NCBI GenBank assembly: GCA_023078555.1
Contig: CM041196.1
Coordinates: forward strand, 930,001-994,000
Direction: 5' to 3'
DNA from: Ulva prolifera
Taxonomy: Eukaryota > Chlorophyta > Ulvophyceae > Ulvales > Ulvaceae
DNA: 64,000 bases
This document shows, piece after piece, positions 19,692 to 29,562 of this stretch (positions are counted from its first letter, which is position 1; each line of letters begins with the position of its first letter). The notes beneath the pieces are model-generated. The model did not search any database. It was not told the DNA's origin and saw only the letters and a program-made list of their open reading frames with translations. The position numbers and the translations under genes are program-made.

Positions 19692-21224
19692 TTGACCATT
19701 GAAGCAGCACTTGCTGGACCTGAAGCGCCGTTTTGGCAAGTTGCAGCTGATGAGGAGTACAATTCTCTCGTGTCAATTAATGCGTGGGAACTCATGGCAG
19801 TGCCACGTGACAAAAAGGCCATTCCATCCAAATGGGTGTTCAAGAGGAAGTTGAACGCAGATGGTTCAATTGAGCGCTACAAAGCGCGCCTTGTGATCAA
19901 AGGCTTCTTTCAAAGACCTGGAGTAGACTACAATGCAGTCTTTTCTCCAGTTGTGCGTGCAAGCACAGTCCGCCTGTTCTTCTCTATCGTGGCGAGCTTC
20001 GATCTTGAGTGCCATGCCATTGATATTAAAAATGCCTTCATCCAGGGCGATCTAGAAGAGCAGATATTCATGCAACAGCCAGCGGGATATGATGATAACA
20101 CAGGCCGTGCTTGTCTCTTGAACAAGAGTCTGTATGGCCTCAAGCAGGCTCCACGTGTGTGGAACAAGCTGCTTTCAGCCCACATTGTCTTCCTGGGATT
20201 TGTCCAGAACAAGAGCGATGGTGCATTCTTCATGTTGTTCTCTGAGCAACTCGGCTTTGTCCTCCTCCTTTGTTATGTGGACGACATTCAGATTGCTGCC
20301 AAGAAATTGAGCAGCGTTCAGAAGATCAAGCAAGCAATCTTGCTCAAATTCCCTGGGAAAGATCTGGGTGAGTCAAAGTTCTTCCTGCAAATGTCAATTC
20401 AACGAAATCGCCAACAGAAGCTCGTCTACTTAAAGCAGCAACGCCACATTGAAAAGCTGATTGATGAGCACAACCTTCAAGATGCATGGCCAGTGTCAAT
20501 CCCAATGATCGTCAATGTATATAAAGACCCATCAGGTCAAACAATCACAGATCCAACCGCCATTTCGCAGTACAAGTCTATTGTGGGAGCTCTTCTCCAC
20601 ATTGCCAACCACACCAGGCCAGATGTTGCGTTCGCTGTCTCCTACCTGGCCAGATTTACTGCTCAGCCAACATGCAGCAACTTTGCTAGGCTGAAAGATG
20701 TGCTGCTATACCTGCATGGCACTGCTTCCTACAGCTTGAGACTAGGAGGCCCTGAATGTGCATTGCATGGTTTCTGTGATTCTGATTGGGCTGGTTGTGT
20801 GTATACAAGGAAATCAACGACAGGCTTCATTGTGAAGTGCGGCATAGGTAGCATTGTTTGGAAGTGTTCCAAGCAGGCCACCGTGAGTCGCTCATCATCA
20901 GAAGCAGAATACATAGCAGCTGGAGAGATTGCAAAAGAAGTACAGTATCTGTACGACATGGCTCCTCAAGTGGGCCTTCCTCCTGCTTGTATACCAATAG
21001 GGATTGACAACAGGGCAGCGAAGAGTTTAATTGAAGATCCACTTTCAGCTGCCCGGACTAAGCACATAGAAATTGTTTTTCATCATGTGAGAGAGAAGGT
21101 GAAGCGACAGCAGATGAGATTCATACCAGTTCCAACAGCTGACAATCTAGCTGATGTTTTAACGAAGCCACTGTCGCAACAGATGTTTGAGAAGCATCGT
21201 CAGACGCTTGGCGTTGTGCCCTAG
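19692..21224 (+). CDS. Family A copia ORF2: reverse transcriptase-RNase H
   Basis: 510 codons with YVDD and complete RNase H motifs, -1 relative to ORF1 and without an ATG start. One conserved Pro in the C-terminal PTADNPAD motif is Leu here (NLAD). It is otherwise undamaged. Confidence 0.92.
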   Translation: MTIEAALAGPEAPFWQVAADEEYNSLVSINAWELMAVPRDKKAIPSKWVFKRKLNADGSIERYKARLVIKGFFQRPGVDYNAVFSPVVRASTVRLFFSIVASFDLECHAIDIKNAFIQGDLEEQIFMQQPAGYDDNTGRACLLNKSLYGLKQAPRVWNKLLSAHIVFLGFVQNKSDGAFFMLFSEQLGFVLLLCYVDDIQIAAKKLSSVQKIKQAILLKFPGKDLGESKFFLQMSIQRNRQQKLVYLKQQRHIEKLIDEHNLQDAWPVSIPMIVNVYKDPSGQTITDPTAISQYKSIVGALLHIANHTRPDVAFAVSYLARFTAQPTCSNFARLKDVLLYLHGTASYSLRLGGPECALHGFCDSDWAGCVYTRKSTTGFIVKCGIGSIVWKCSKQATVSRSSSEAEYIAAGEIAKEVQYLYDMAPQVGLPPACIPIGIDNRAAKSLIEDPLSAARTKHIEIVFHHVREKVKRQQMRFIPVPTADNLADVLTKPLSQQMFEKHRQTLGVVP

Positions 21225-21236
21225 ACTATGGGGGCG

Positions 21237-21545
21237 TGTTGAGAGAAGTGTATTTAGCCTAGTGCTGAGCGCCCGCTGAGTAGACATGCTGACTCGCGCT
21301 GACTCGCGCTGACTCGTGCTGAGTCAATGTAGCGGCTAATGCATATCATGCAGCAACAGTGTGCTAGTGGTCATGACTGTGGGATATTGATCTGCATATA
21401 GTGTAGCTGTAGTTAGTGAGCATCACAGAGTGCTTGCTAACGACCCACATGTCGTGACAGGTGTGACCTCAAACTCATTGCATAAATATGTCGCCCTCTC
21501 TCATGTAAACACAGAGTGCTTGCTAACGACCCACATGTCGTGACA
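21237..21545 (+). repeat. 3' LTR of the complete family A element
   Basis: 309 bp, apparently one mismatch to the 5' LTR. It is preceded by ATGGGGGCG and followed by the CGATT target duplication. Confidence 0.94.
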
Positions 21546-21948
21546 CGATTGCTCCGGCGAGAGCGTCGGCCGCGGAGACCATGCTATGCTGTGTACCCGA
21601 AACAACAAGGATATTTCGTCGCGCCATGATGATTTTGCTCTTGCAATGCGCCATCTTCATTCTTGTGCTTCGGTGACCACGAGCATTGAGCCGCCGTATG
21701 CCGGCGTGCATGGGGAGCACGGAGCAGGGGCCGTGGGGGAGCATCGAGCGGACATCCTCGCGATCTTGCCGGGGGGGCGTCATGTCATGGTGGACGTGAC
21801 GGTGACGCACCCGCTCGGGAAGGAAGCTTTGCGTAGGGGGTCGCATCGGGAAGATGCCTCGGCGGCGAAGGTCGCGGAGAAGCTCAAGCGGAATGATTGG
21901 GAGAAGTTTGCTGATAAGCCGCAGTATGAGTTTGTTCCGTTTGCCGTT
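21546..21948 (+). pseudogene. Non-LTR fragment continued: CCHC/endonuclease region
   Basis: Continuation of the fragment ending at 16807. It encodes the HAMLCTRNN zinc-binding part, then GEHRADILAIL and VMVDVTVTHP of the restriction-like endonuclease. It is interrupted after FVPFAV by the TRIM at 21949. Confidence 0.88.
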
Positions 21949-22269
21949 TGTAAGGAAAAGCGCCCACCCGAAGGTGTACTACTTTCCTTTGAGAATCTGG
22001 TCATATATATACTTGAGTGCTGATGACTCATCATGACACCTCCCCTCACTCAAGGACCGCTGACTAGGATCCGAGGAGACAAACTTGGAGGCGGACGCGG
22101 ATCCGGGTGCAGCTACCCGGATTCGAACCTGCGTCTATGGAGGTTACGATCCTCGCTATGACCACTCTCACCGATACCATGTAAGGAAAAGCGCCCACCC
22201 GAAGGTGTACTACTTTCCTTTGAGAATCTGGTCATATATATACTTGAGTGCTGATGACTCATCATGACA
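21949..22269 (-). mobile_element. TRIM-like miniature LTR element with internal tRNA-like sequence, complete copy
   Basis: 321 bp. Two 90-bp direct terminal repeats, 21949-22038 and 22180-22269, have TG...CA ends and appear identical. The 5-bp target duplication CCGTT lies at 21944-21948 and 22270-22274. Read on the minus strand, the LTR contains TATATATA. The 141-bp interior begins at once with TGGTATCGGTGAGAG (like the canonical copia primer site TGGTATCAGAG) and ends with GTGAGGGGAGG (polypurine tract) at the 3' LTR. The interior also holds a tRNA-like block with a perfect box B, GGTTCGAATCC. There is no coding capacity, so it must use proteins from another LTR element. Confidence 0.88.
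22104..22179 (-). other. tRNA-like sequence inside the TRIM
   Basis: The minus strand carries an A-box-like GGTGAGAGTGG and, about 38 bases on, a consensus box B (22119-22129). Between them is a possible anticodon arm GAGG-ATCGTAA-CCTC with a 7-base loop (U33 and a CGU-type anticodon). The T-stem and acceptor stem pair poorly, so it is tRNA-derived or tRNA-mimicking rather than a functional tRNA gene. It overlaps the putative primer-binding site. Confidence 0.6.
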
Positions 22270-22675
22270 CCGTTGAGTCCTATGGGAAGTTCGGGCCGCG
22301 GGCTGAGGAGTACATCAGGGAGTTGGGTGAGATTTCTGCGGCATCAGGCCGGGTCTCCAAGTCGGTGTTTGTGATGAATGCGTACAGGTTGCTTTCGTGT
22401 GTGTTGCAGAAGGGCAATGCGACAATGTATGCGCGCAAACTGACGGCCGTCGCCCGGTCTGCGGCAAGCAATTCACCCATGGCTTTGATGTGCCGGTGGC
22501 TGACTTTGTGGGATGAGTGCTGTGGCCGTGGGGCGTTTGATGCATTTGTGGTTGGTTGTTGTCTGGGTTTTTTTTGCTGTGTTGCTTTCTTGTGGTTGCT
22601 GGTGTGGCAGCCGGTCGCTGGGTTGGCTTGATGTTGTTTGTTTGCTTTGCCATACAATGGCCAGGTATGTGTAAC
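22270..22675 (+). pseudogene. Non-LTR fragment continued: C-terminus and 3' UTR
   Basis: The last ~75 codons (SYGKFGPRAEEY ... FTHGF) followed by the 3' UTR, ending GCCAGGTATGTGTAACTTGAT. A short deletion at AARS(C)GK shifts the C-terminal frame. There is no poly(A) tail. Confidence 0.88.
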
Positions 22676-22689
22676 TTGATATTAATTAA

Positions 22690-24484
22690 TACGGATTCAA
22701 CCCTGCCGAGGATGGGCAACGGATGATTTGACTCTGCAATGCATACAACACATTCTCTCACAACCACTAAGGTCAATTTCCATTGGTGAGTATGCGGAGG
22801 TGCTACGCTGCATGCGTGCGTTGCCGTGCGAGCGCTAACAAGGCCAATGACATGCGAGGACACTCAACTCCACGGATTCAGCCCTGCCGAGGATGGGCAA
22901 CTGATGATTGGACTCTGCAATGCATACAACACATTCTCTCACAACCACTAAGGTCAATTTCCATTGGTGAGTATGCGGAGGTGCTACGCTGCATGCGTGC
23001 GTTGCCGTGCGAGCGCTAACAAACCCAATGACATGCAAGGACACTCGATTCCATGGATTCAGCCCTGCTGAGGATGGGCAACTGGAGATTGGATATTGCA
23101 ATGCATACAACACATTCTCTCACAACCACCAAGGTCAATATCCATAGGTGGGCATTCGGAGGTGCTACGCTACATTCGTGCGTTGCCGTGCGAGCGCTAA
23201 CAAGGCCAATGAAATGCGAGGACACTCAACTCCACGGATTCAGCCCTGCCGAGGATGGGCAACCGATGATTGGACTCTGCAATGCATACAACACATTCTC
23301 TCACAACCACCAAGGTCAATATCCATAGGTGGGCATGCGGAGGTGCTACGCTACATGCTTGCGTTGCCGTGCGAGCGCTAACAAGGCCAAAGACATGCGA
23401 GGACACTCAACTCCACGGATTCAGCCCTGCCGAGGATGGGCAACTGATGATTGGACTTTGCAATGCATACAACACATTCTCTCACAACCACCAAGGTCAA
23501 TATCCATAGGTGGGCATGCGGAGGTGCTACGCTGCATGCGTGCGTTGCCGTGCGAGCGCTAACAAGGCCAATGACATGCAAGGACACTCGATTCCATGGA
23601 TTCAGCCCTGCTGAGGATGGGCAACTGGAGATTGGATATTGCAATGCATACAACACATTCTCTCACAACCACCAAGGTCAATATCCATAGGTGGGCATTC
23701 GGAGGTGCTACGCTACATTCGTGCGTTGCCGTGCGAGCGCTAACAAGGCCAATGACATGCGAGGACACTCAACTCCACGGATTCAGCCCTGCCGAGGATG
23801 GGCAACCGATGATTGGACTCTGCAATGCATACAACACATTCTCTCACAACCACCAAGGTCAATATCCATAGGTGGGCATGCGGAGGTGCTACGCTACATG
23901 CTTGCGTTGCCGTGCGAGCGCTAACAAGGCCAAAGACATGCGAGGACACTCAACTCCACGGATTCAGCCCTGCCGACGATGGGCAACTGATGATTGGACT
24001 TTGCAATGCATACAACACATTCTCTCATTACCACCAAGGTCAATATCCATAGGTGGGCATGCGGAGGTGCTACGCTGCATGCGTGCGTTGCCGTGCGAGC
24101 GCTAACAAGGCCAATGACATGCGAGGACACTCAACTCCACGGATTCAGCCCTGCCGAGGATGGGCAACTGATGATTGGACTCTGCAATGCATACAACACA
24201 TTCTCTCACAACCACCAAGGTCAATATCCATAGGTGGGCATGCGGAGGTGCTACGCTGCATGCGTGCGTTGCCGTGCGAGCGCTAACAAACCCAATGACA
24301 TGCAAGGACACTCGATTCCATGGATTCAGCCCTGCTGAGGATGGGCAACTGGAGATTGGATATTGCAATGCATACAACACATTCTCTCACAACCACCAAG
24401 GTCAATATCCATAGGTGGGCATTCGGAGGTGCTACGCTACATGCGTGCGTTGCCGTGCGAGCGCTAACAAGGCCAATGACATGC
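22690..24484 (+). repeat. 181-bp tandem satellite, about 10 units
   Basis: Units begin near 22690, 22872, 23053, 23234, 23415, 23596, 23777, 23958, 24139 and 24320; the last is incomplete. Each contains GCATACAACACATTCTCTCA and a GCGTTGCCGTGCGAGCGC block. A variant unit (ATGGATTCAGCCCTGCTGAGG) recurs at 23053, 23596 and 24320, and the trimers 23053-23595 and 23596-24138 are almost identical, so there is a 543-bp higher-order repeat. Because 181 is not a multiple of 3, open frames across it are artefacts. Confidence 0.93.
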
Positions 24485-24710
24485 CACCATTTGTCAAAGG
24501 CCCTACCAGCAGCTCTGTACGCTGATCCCTTAGGATGATTTTGTTGTTTTGGCCAGAGTAGGACAAACCTGCTTCGTCTGCACGGCTGAGAGAGATGAGG
24601 TTGGGCTGTAGAGTGGGGACGAGCAAGACGCCTTTGAGAGTGACCTGATTACCATGATGATGACCTGAGTGACCTGATTACCATGACCCTTGTGGTGGCA
24701 GTAGGGCAGT
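24485..24710 (-). pseudogene. Family B copia fragment
   Basis: Matches family B protease-integrase sequence around 40488-40653, then a short, locally duplicated piece of the zinc-knuckle region (ACCCTTGTGGTGGCAG). No LTR or intact frame. Confidence 0.75.
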
Positions 24711-25165
24711 TTCTTTCTTTCACTCCTGACTCTTCGTCCATTGTATTCGTGACGCTACTGTGGCGCTCTGCTCCTCTGCGCCGCAGGCCTGCGAACACGA
24801 TTCGCAGTAGATATTGGCATCTGATTAATTAGATTTGTTTTATGGTCCATTCGTCTGTGTTTAGAGCTGCGCTGTGGAAGTTTCGATTGCTGTAACGACA
24901 GCGGTCGTACAGCCCAGCGCCTAGGAGCACGAGCGTTCTCGCGATTTCAATGCCAATATGCTTTATCTATTTCGTTAAATAGACTGCTGCGTTTAGTTTA
25001 GGTCCTCGCGTTCCGGACGGTGCCTTGTTGCCGTGGCTGTAAGTTGCAGTCCCGGTGGCTCTGTCTGTGAAGCGACTAGGAGCGGAGCTAAAAGAACCCG
25101 CCCGCGAAGCACAAAAAGAAAACAAAGTGCCAGGATTATATTTTATGACGACGCTCGGTTAGAGC
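24711..25165 (+). promoter_or_regulatory. Probable 5' UTR of the non-LTR element copy
   Basis: About 455 bases without gene or known repeat, directly upstream of the non-LTR ORF start. This is the only copy retaining sequence before the ATG, so the region probably includes the element's promoter. The left boundary is inferred from the end of the family B fragment. Confidence 0.45.
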
Positions 25166-26764
25166 ATGTCCTCGACGTCAAAGAGAAGGCGTTCTGGGAC
25201 GCCTGAAGGTGTCGCAGCTCCAGCACGCTCGCCCATCAAGCTCCAGCGCGCTGTGCTACATCCAGAAGCAAAAGATGAAGCAGCAGCTGCAAGATCTGAT
25301 GGCGAGCGCTGCTTGCAAGGCAGCCCCGTAGAGGTCGAAGCTGCGGACAGCAAAGCAGATGAGACTCCACATGAACCGCCAGCAGCCGCTAGCCGGCTCC
25401 AGAAGCAGCTCGCAACCAAGTTGCGAGTTGAATCTGTGCCAGCTAGCGCTCCGCGGTCACGGCGGGCGAAGCTGAGAGAGGATCCCTGTCCACCCTCAGG
25501 CCCGCCTTCCCGGAGCAGCTCTGAGGAACCTCCCTGCACTGAAGAAGCAGCCAAGGCTGCTCCAGCTGCTGAAGGTCCGTCAAGCACATCAGCCACGCCA
25601 GCCCCAGCGCCCACCCCTGCAGCAGCCACCGGAGCAGCGACGCCTACAGACGCACCACCAGCGCATCGACCATCCTCCGACCGCACGATTCCTACCAATG
25701 ATGAACCCACCGACCGTGGAGCCACAGCCAGCGCAGGCGCCGCGCAACCCGTGGAGCAGCCTCAGCCGGACCTTCCCCCGCCGCCACCCCCGCCGCCTGC
25801 CCAGCCCGCCCCTGCCGACCCGCCTGCAGCCATTGCTGAACAGTCAGCACTTGGCGCGGGTGCCGGCACGCGCGAGCAGCCCGCCCGGCCCGCAGCCGCC
25901 GCCCCAGGCGCCGGTACGAGCCGCGGTGGCGCCGGCAGAGCGGCAAAGGGGCGTGGAGGCGGCCGGAAGCAAGCGCCGAGGAAGCACAAAGGGCTGCGCG
26001 CCGCCCAAGCCTGTCCACGCACAGGCCAACAACACGGCGGCGGCACCACCCGCAAGTTCATCAGGCGGGCAGTGTCAGAACAGCTCACCCGCGACTTTAG
26101 CCTCTGCTCTGCCCAAGCCCTCGAGGCCATCTCGTCGGCAGCGGCAGAGGCAGGTGGCCGAAGTGCGCTGAACCAGGTGCTAGCCCCCATCGCCGCACTC
26201 CTCCGTCTCCCTTCGCTTGTCCTTGCCGAGCCACGTGGGGGCAGCGACACCGACAAGCGTGACAAGCGCATGCTGGCCATTATGGCCAAGTACCGGCGTG
26301 GGGAGCTGGAGGACGAGGAGGGAGGCTTTGTGCCTTCGGTGACCCATCGGCGAAAGGAGATGACCGAGGAGGCGCGTCTAGCAGAGCGCGTGGAGTCAGG
26401 AGTGAAAGGCGGGAGCATCCACATCGCCGCCCGCCGTCTGAAGAATGAGAAGCCGGCCGATACGACGTCCGCTGCCGTCATGGAGAAGCTGCGTGCGCTG
26501 CACCCGGCGGCGGCGCCACCGCCGCCTCTCGAGTGCGACGTGCCTGCCCTTCAGATTGACAGCATCCTGCTCCGCAGGGTGCTTGACCGCATCAAGAACC
26601 ACAAAAAAGGCCGTGCTGGGGGACCCTCGGGTTGGACCTTCGAGATGATCCTTGCGGTCACCGGGGGTACCGCCCGGGGGTTCCAAGCGGCCCTCGATTT
26701 TGTGAACTTGATGCTGTCCGGCATGCTGCCCCGCGAGTGCGGCCTCCTCGACTCGAAGCTCCTC
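25166..26764 (+). pseudogene. Non-LTR retrotransposon 5' half (Ala/Pro-rich N-terminus and start of RT)
   Basis: 533 codons from ATG (MSSTSKRRRSG) to LLDSKLL, where a family A LTR cuts in. The first ~240 residues are Ala/Pro-rich and low complexity. They are followed by a Gly/Arg/Lys-rich basic stretch, a helical region and the start of RT (KGRAGGPSGWTFEMI, akin to the KAPGPDG motif). It supplies the start codon missing from the longer copy at 42952. The right flank does not resume the non-LTR sequence, so ~1.5 kb of it is lost. Confidence 0.87.
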
Positions 26765-26986
26765 TGTTGAGAGAAGTGTGTTTAGCCTAGTGCTGAGCGC
26801 CCGCTGAGTAGACATGCTGACTCGCGCTGACTCGCGCTGACTCGTGCTGAGTCAATGTAGCGGCTAATGCATATCATGCAGCAACAGTGTGCTAGTGGTC
26901 ATGACTGTGGGATATTGATCTGCATATAGTGTAGCTGTAGTTAGTGAGCATCACAGAGTGCTTGCTAACGACCCACATGTCGTGAC
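26765..26986 (+). repeat. Short 5' LTR (222 bp), family A
   Basis: Identical in layout to other family A LTRs up to the first GTCGTGACA, then passes directly into GGTTATGGGC. The second copy of the 36-bp terminal segment and the intervening sequence are absent. Confidence 0.93.
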
Positions 26987-27031
26987 AGGTTATGGGCTTT
27001 TGACGAATCCACTGCGTTTCAAAGATCTGAA

Positions 27032-29545
27032 ATGAATCTTAAAGATGTCAAGCTTGGCATTGAGCTCACTCAAGCCAATGCCGTCCAATGGTTTCAGCGG
27101 ATGGAAATCCTGCTTAGAAGCCTTGAATGTTGGACCGCCGTTGCCAATGATGCTGGTGACGTTGCTCATAAAAACGCAGCTCGACTTGCACTTGCATGCA
27201 ATGTCGGAGATGATTTAATACATCAAGTCAGCCCCACAGCATCTCCCAAAGACATATGGGACGTGCTGAAGAAGCAGTTCTCCGGTGTCAGTTCGGCTCG
27301 GAAGATAGCCTTATCTCGAGCTCAAGCCAGCTTCAGGAAAAATGCTGATGAGTCACTCGACACCTTCATCACCAGAGCAGAGCATTTACGTGCTGAATTG
27401 ATCTCAGCACAAATGCACAAGGAAGACGAGTTTGTTCTCACATTTCTAGCTGCTCTTGATGAATCTGACTTCTCATCATGGGCTCAAGCCACATCGGCTC
27501 GGCCCACTCTGCCCTCATTTGATGACGTGACTGAGAATCTCAGAGGCACCTTCTATCAGAAGCTGCACGACACGTCATCATCATCCCGGTCCGGAGCTTA
27601 TCAGATAAGCTCAGATCAGAGACCTCAATGTGAGTATTGCCACAGACCAGGCCATCAGATTCTCCAGTGCTTCAAACTGAAGAATGATCAGCTTTCCTAT
27701 GAGAATGATCCCAATGCTGGCCGAGGCGCAGGCCGTGGTAGAGGCCGTGGCAGAGGCCGTGGCCGAGGCCGTGGCCGTGGATATCGTGGCAGTGGCAGAG
27801 GTTCTGGTGCCAATGCTAATCAAGCATCTGGCCCTCCAAGCACCAGCGCATTTGTTTGCATTGCAAATGCTGCGTCCTCACAAGAGTCCACATGGCTCTT
27901 TGATTCAGCAGCTACCGATCACATGGTGAATCGAGCTGAGTATCTGCATGACATTACTGCCATGCAATCAACATGTACTGTAGCCAACAACCAGACCGAG
28001 GAAGTTTCAGCCGTTGGCACAGTCAAGCTGACCAATCATTGCGGTGAAGAGGTCGAGCTGAAGAATGTGCTGCTTGTTCCGAAGCTGCAAGACAATCTGA
28101 TATCTCTCAGCCGTGCTGATGAAGCAGGGCTCTCGTACACAGGCGAGAAAGACAAGATTATTCTTTGCAATGGCTCCAAGCAGCTCTTGAGAGGCGACAA
28201 AGTCAATCGTCTCTACTGTGTACAATGTGAGCCGATCATCTCAGATCAGGTGATACAGGCTGCTGCTGCATCCCATGTGAATGATGCCATCATATGGCAT
28301 CGCAGATTCGGCCATGCAGGCCACAGCACCTTGGCAAAGATGTCCCGCGGAGAGACTGTGCAAGGCCTGCCTCAAGCTCGTGTGTTTGATGAACAGCTCA
28401 AGTCAACAGCTGTGTGCACCCCGTGTGCAATAGGGAGGATGAAGAGAGAATCATTTCCCGCAACACACCGCAGAGCATCTGCCAAGCTGGAGCGTCTGCA
28501 CACTGATATTGCAGGACCATTTGAAACATCCGCAGGTGGTGCCAATTACTACCTGATGGTCGTTGATGACTTCAGTGGCTATAAAGTCATCGTCCCGATT
28601 GCCAGAAAATCTGATGCAGCAGATGCACTGATGAATCTCATTCCGAAACTTGAGAAGAAGTACAATGCCACTGTTCGTGCCGTGCGCTTTGATCGCGACA
28701 CAGTGTTTCTGTCCAACAAAGTGCAGTCCTTCCTCAATGACAGGCACATTGAGTCACAAGAAACATCAGGCTACAGCCCAGCTGAGAATGGGCATGCAGA
28801 GCGAGGCATCGGCTCTTGCTCAGCTTTGCGTGACTCTCTGATGGCAGATGCAGGCTTAAAGAAGAAGTATTGGGCAGAGGCAGCAATGCATGCCGTGTAC
28901 CTGTCCAACATCATGTCCAGTGAAGGTGAGCCATCATCATGGCAGCTCCTGAAAGGCACCAAGCCTGATATCAGCAATTTGCACATCTGGGGCTGCACGT
29001 GCTTCGTGCGAGTCCCATCCGAGAAGCGCAAGAAAGGTCAACTCCCAGCCAAAGCAGTCGTGGGTAAGCATCTTGGCTATGCTCAGCCAAATTTCAAAGC
29101 ATTCAGAATCCTGCTTCCTGATGGCAAGGTCCAGATCTCCAGAGATGTGAGGTTTGATGAGTCGGCAGCACCAGCAAGCGATGATCGCTTCGACATGCTG
29201 TCAGATGTGATGGACGCAGCAGCGCCGCCACAAGCGCCACCGCAAGCGCCACCACAAGCAGCATCGCAATCACAGCCTCAGATTCAGCAGCAATTGCAGC
29301 AGCAAATTTCTCTGCCATTGCCGCCGGCGCATGTGCAGCCACTCATGTCGACAAATCCGCTCTTTGATGAACAAGAGCAAGCGCCTGAGGATCCAGCTCC
29401 AGAAGAGGAACCTTCTGAAGAGTCCGCCGTGCAACCCGTCATGCCACGGCGCAATCCTCCGCGCAAACGACAGCCACCTCAGGATCCTTATCGGCAATTC
29501 ATGCACGGTCTCCCACGCAACGCCCATGTGAATTTTCGGCTGTAG
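27032..29545 (+). CDS. Family A copia ORF1: gag-protease-integrase
   Basis: 837 codons, complete, with all motifs described for the other copies. Differences include LPQARVF in place of LPPARVF and NPLFDEQ in place of NPLYDEQ. It ends in TAG before the -1 frame ORF2. Confidence 0.93.
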   Translation: MNLKDVKLGIELTQANAVQWFQRMEILLRSLECWTAVANDAGDVAHKNAARLALACNVGDDLIHQVSPTASPKDIWDVLKKQFSGVSSARKIALSRAQASFRKNADESLDTFITRAEHLRAELISAQMHKEDEFVLTFLAALDESDFSSWAQATSARPTLPSFDDVTENLRGTFYQKLHDTSSSSRSGAYQISSDQRPQCEYCHRPGHQILQCFKLKNDQLSYENDPNAGRGAGRGRGRGRGRGRGRGRGYRGSGRGSGANANQASGPPSTSAFVCIANAASSQESTWLFDSAATDHMVNRAEYLHDITAMQSTCTVANNQTEEVSAVGTVKLTNHCGEEVELKNVLLVPKLQDNLISLSRADEAGLSYTGEKDKIILCNGSKQLLRGDKVNRLYCVQCEPIISDQVIQAAAASHVNDAIIWHRRFGHAGHSTLAKMSRGETVQGLPQARVFDEQLKSTAVCTPCAIGRMKRESFPATHRRASAKLERLHTDIAGPFETSAGGANYYLMVVDDFSGYKVIVPIARKSDAADALMNLIPKLEKKYNATVRAVRFDRDTVFLSNKVQSFLNDRHIESQETSGYSPAENGHAERGIGSCSALRDSLMADAGLKKKYWAEAAMHAVYLSNIMSSEGEPSSWQLLKGTKPDISNLHIWGCTCFVRVPSEKRKKGQLPAKAVVGKHLGYAQPNFKAFRILLPDGKVQISRDVRFDESAAPASDDRFDMLSDVMDAAAPPQAPPQAPPQAASQSQPQIQQQLQQQISLPLPPAHVQPLMSTNPLFDEQEQAPEDPAPEEEPSEESAVQPVMPRRNPPRKRQPPQDPYRQFMHGLPRNAHVNFRL

Positions 29546-29562
29546 GGCTCGCTCCTGAGCCC

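Larger units (their letters stand above)
16808..21545 (+). mobile_element. Complete family A Ty1/copia element with 5-bp TSD
   Basis: The best intact family A copy: 5' LTR 16808-17116, primer site from 17117, ORF1 17161-19674, ORF2 19692-21224, polypurine tract 21228-21236, 3' LTR 21237-21545. The target duplication CGATT flanks it (16803-16807 and 21546-21550). Removing the element restores the non-LTR sequence also seen near 43760. The LTRs appear to differ at one base (C/T at LTR position 16), so insertion is recent. Confidence 0.96.

Noticed and set aside
22104..22179. Functional tRNA-Thr gene
   Set aside because: Box B is perfect and an anticodon arm is possible, but T-stem and acceptor stem do not pair; it lies inside a mobile element.
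22783..24414. Many overlapping ORFs of 69-92 codons on both strands
   Set aside because: They are periodic read-through of the 181-bp satellite; the unit length is not a multiple of 3 and the same peptides recur with the period.
25762..26481. Long minus-strand ORF opposite the non-LTR N-terminus
   Set aside because: Shadow of a GC-rich Ala/Pro coding region; the plus frame is shared by all copies and continues into RT.
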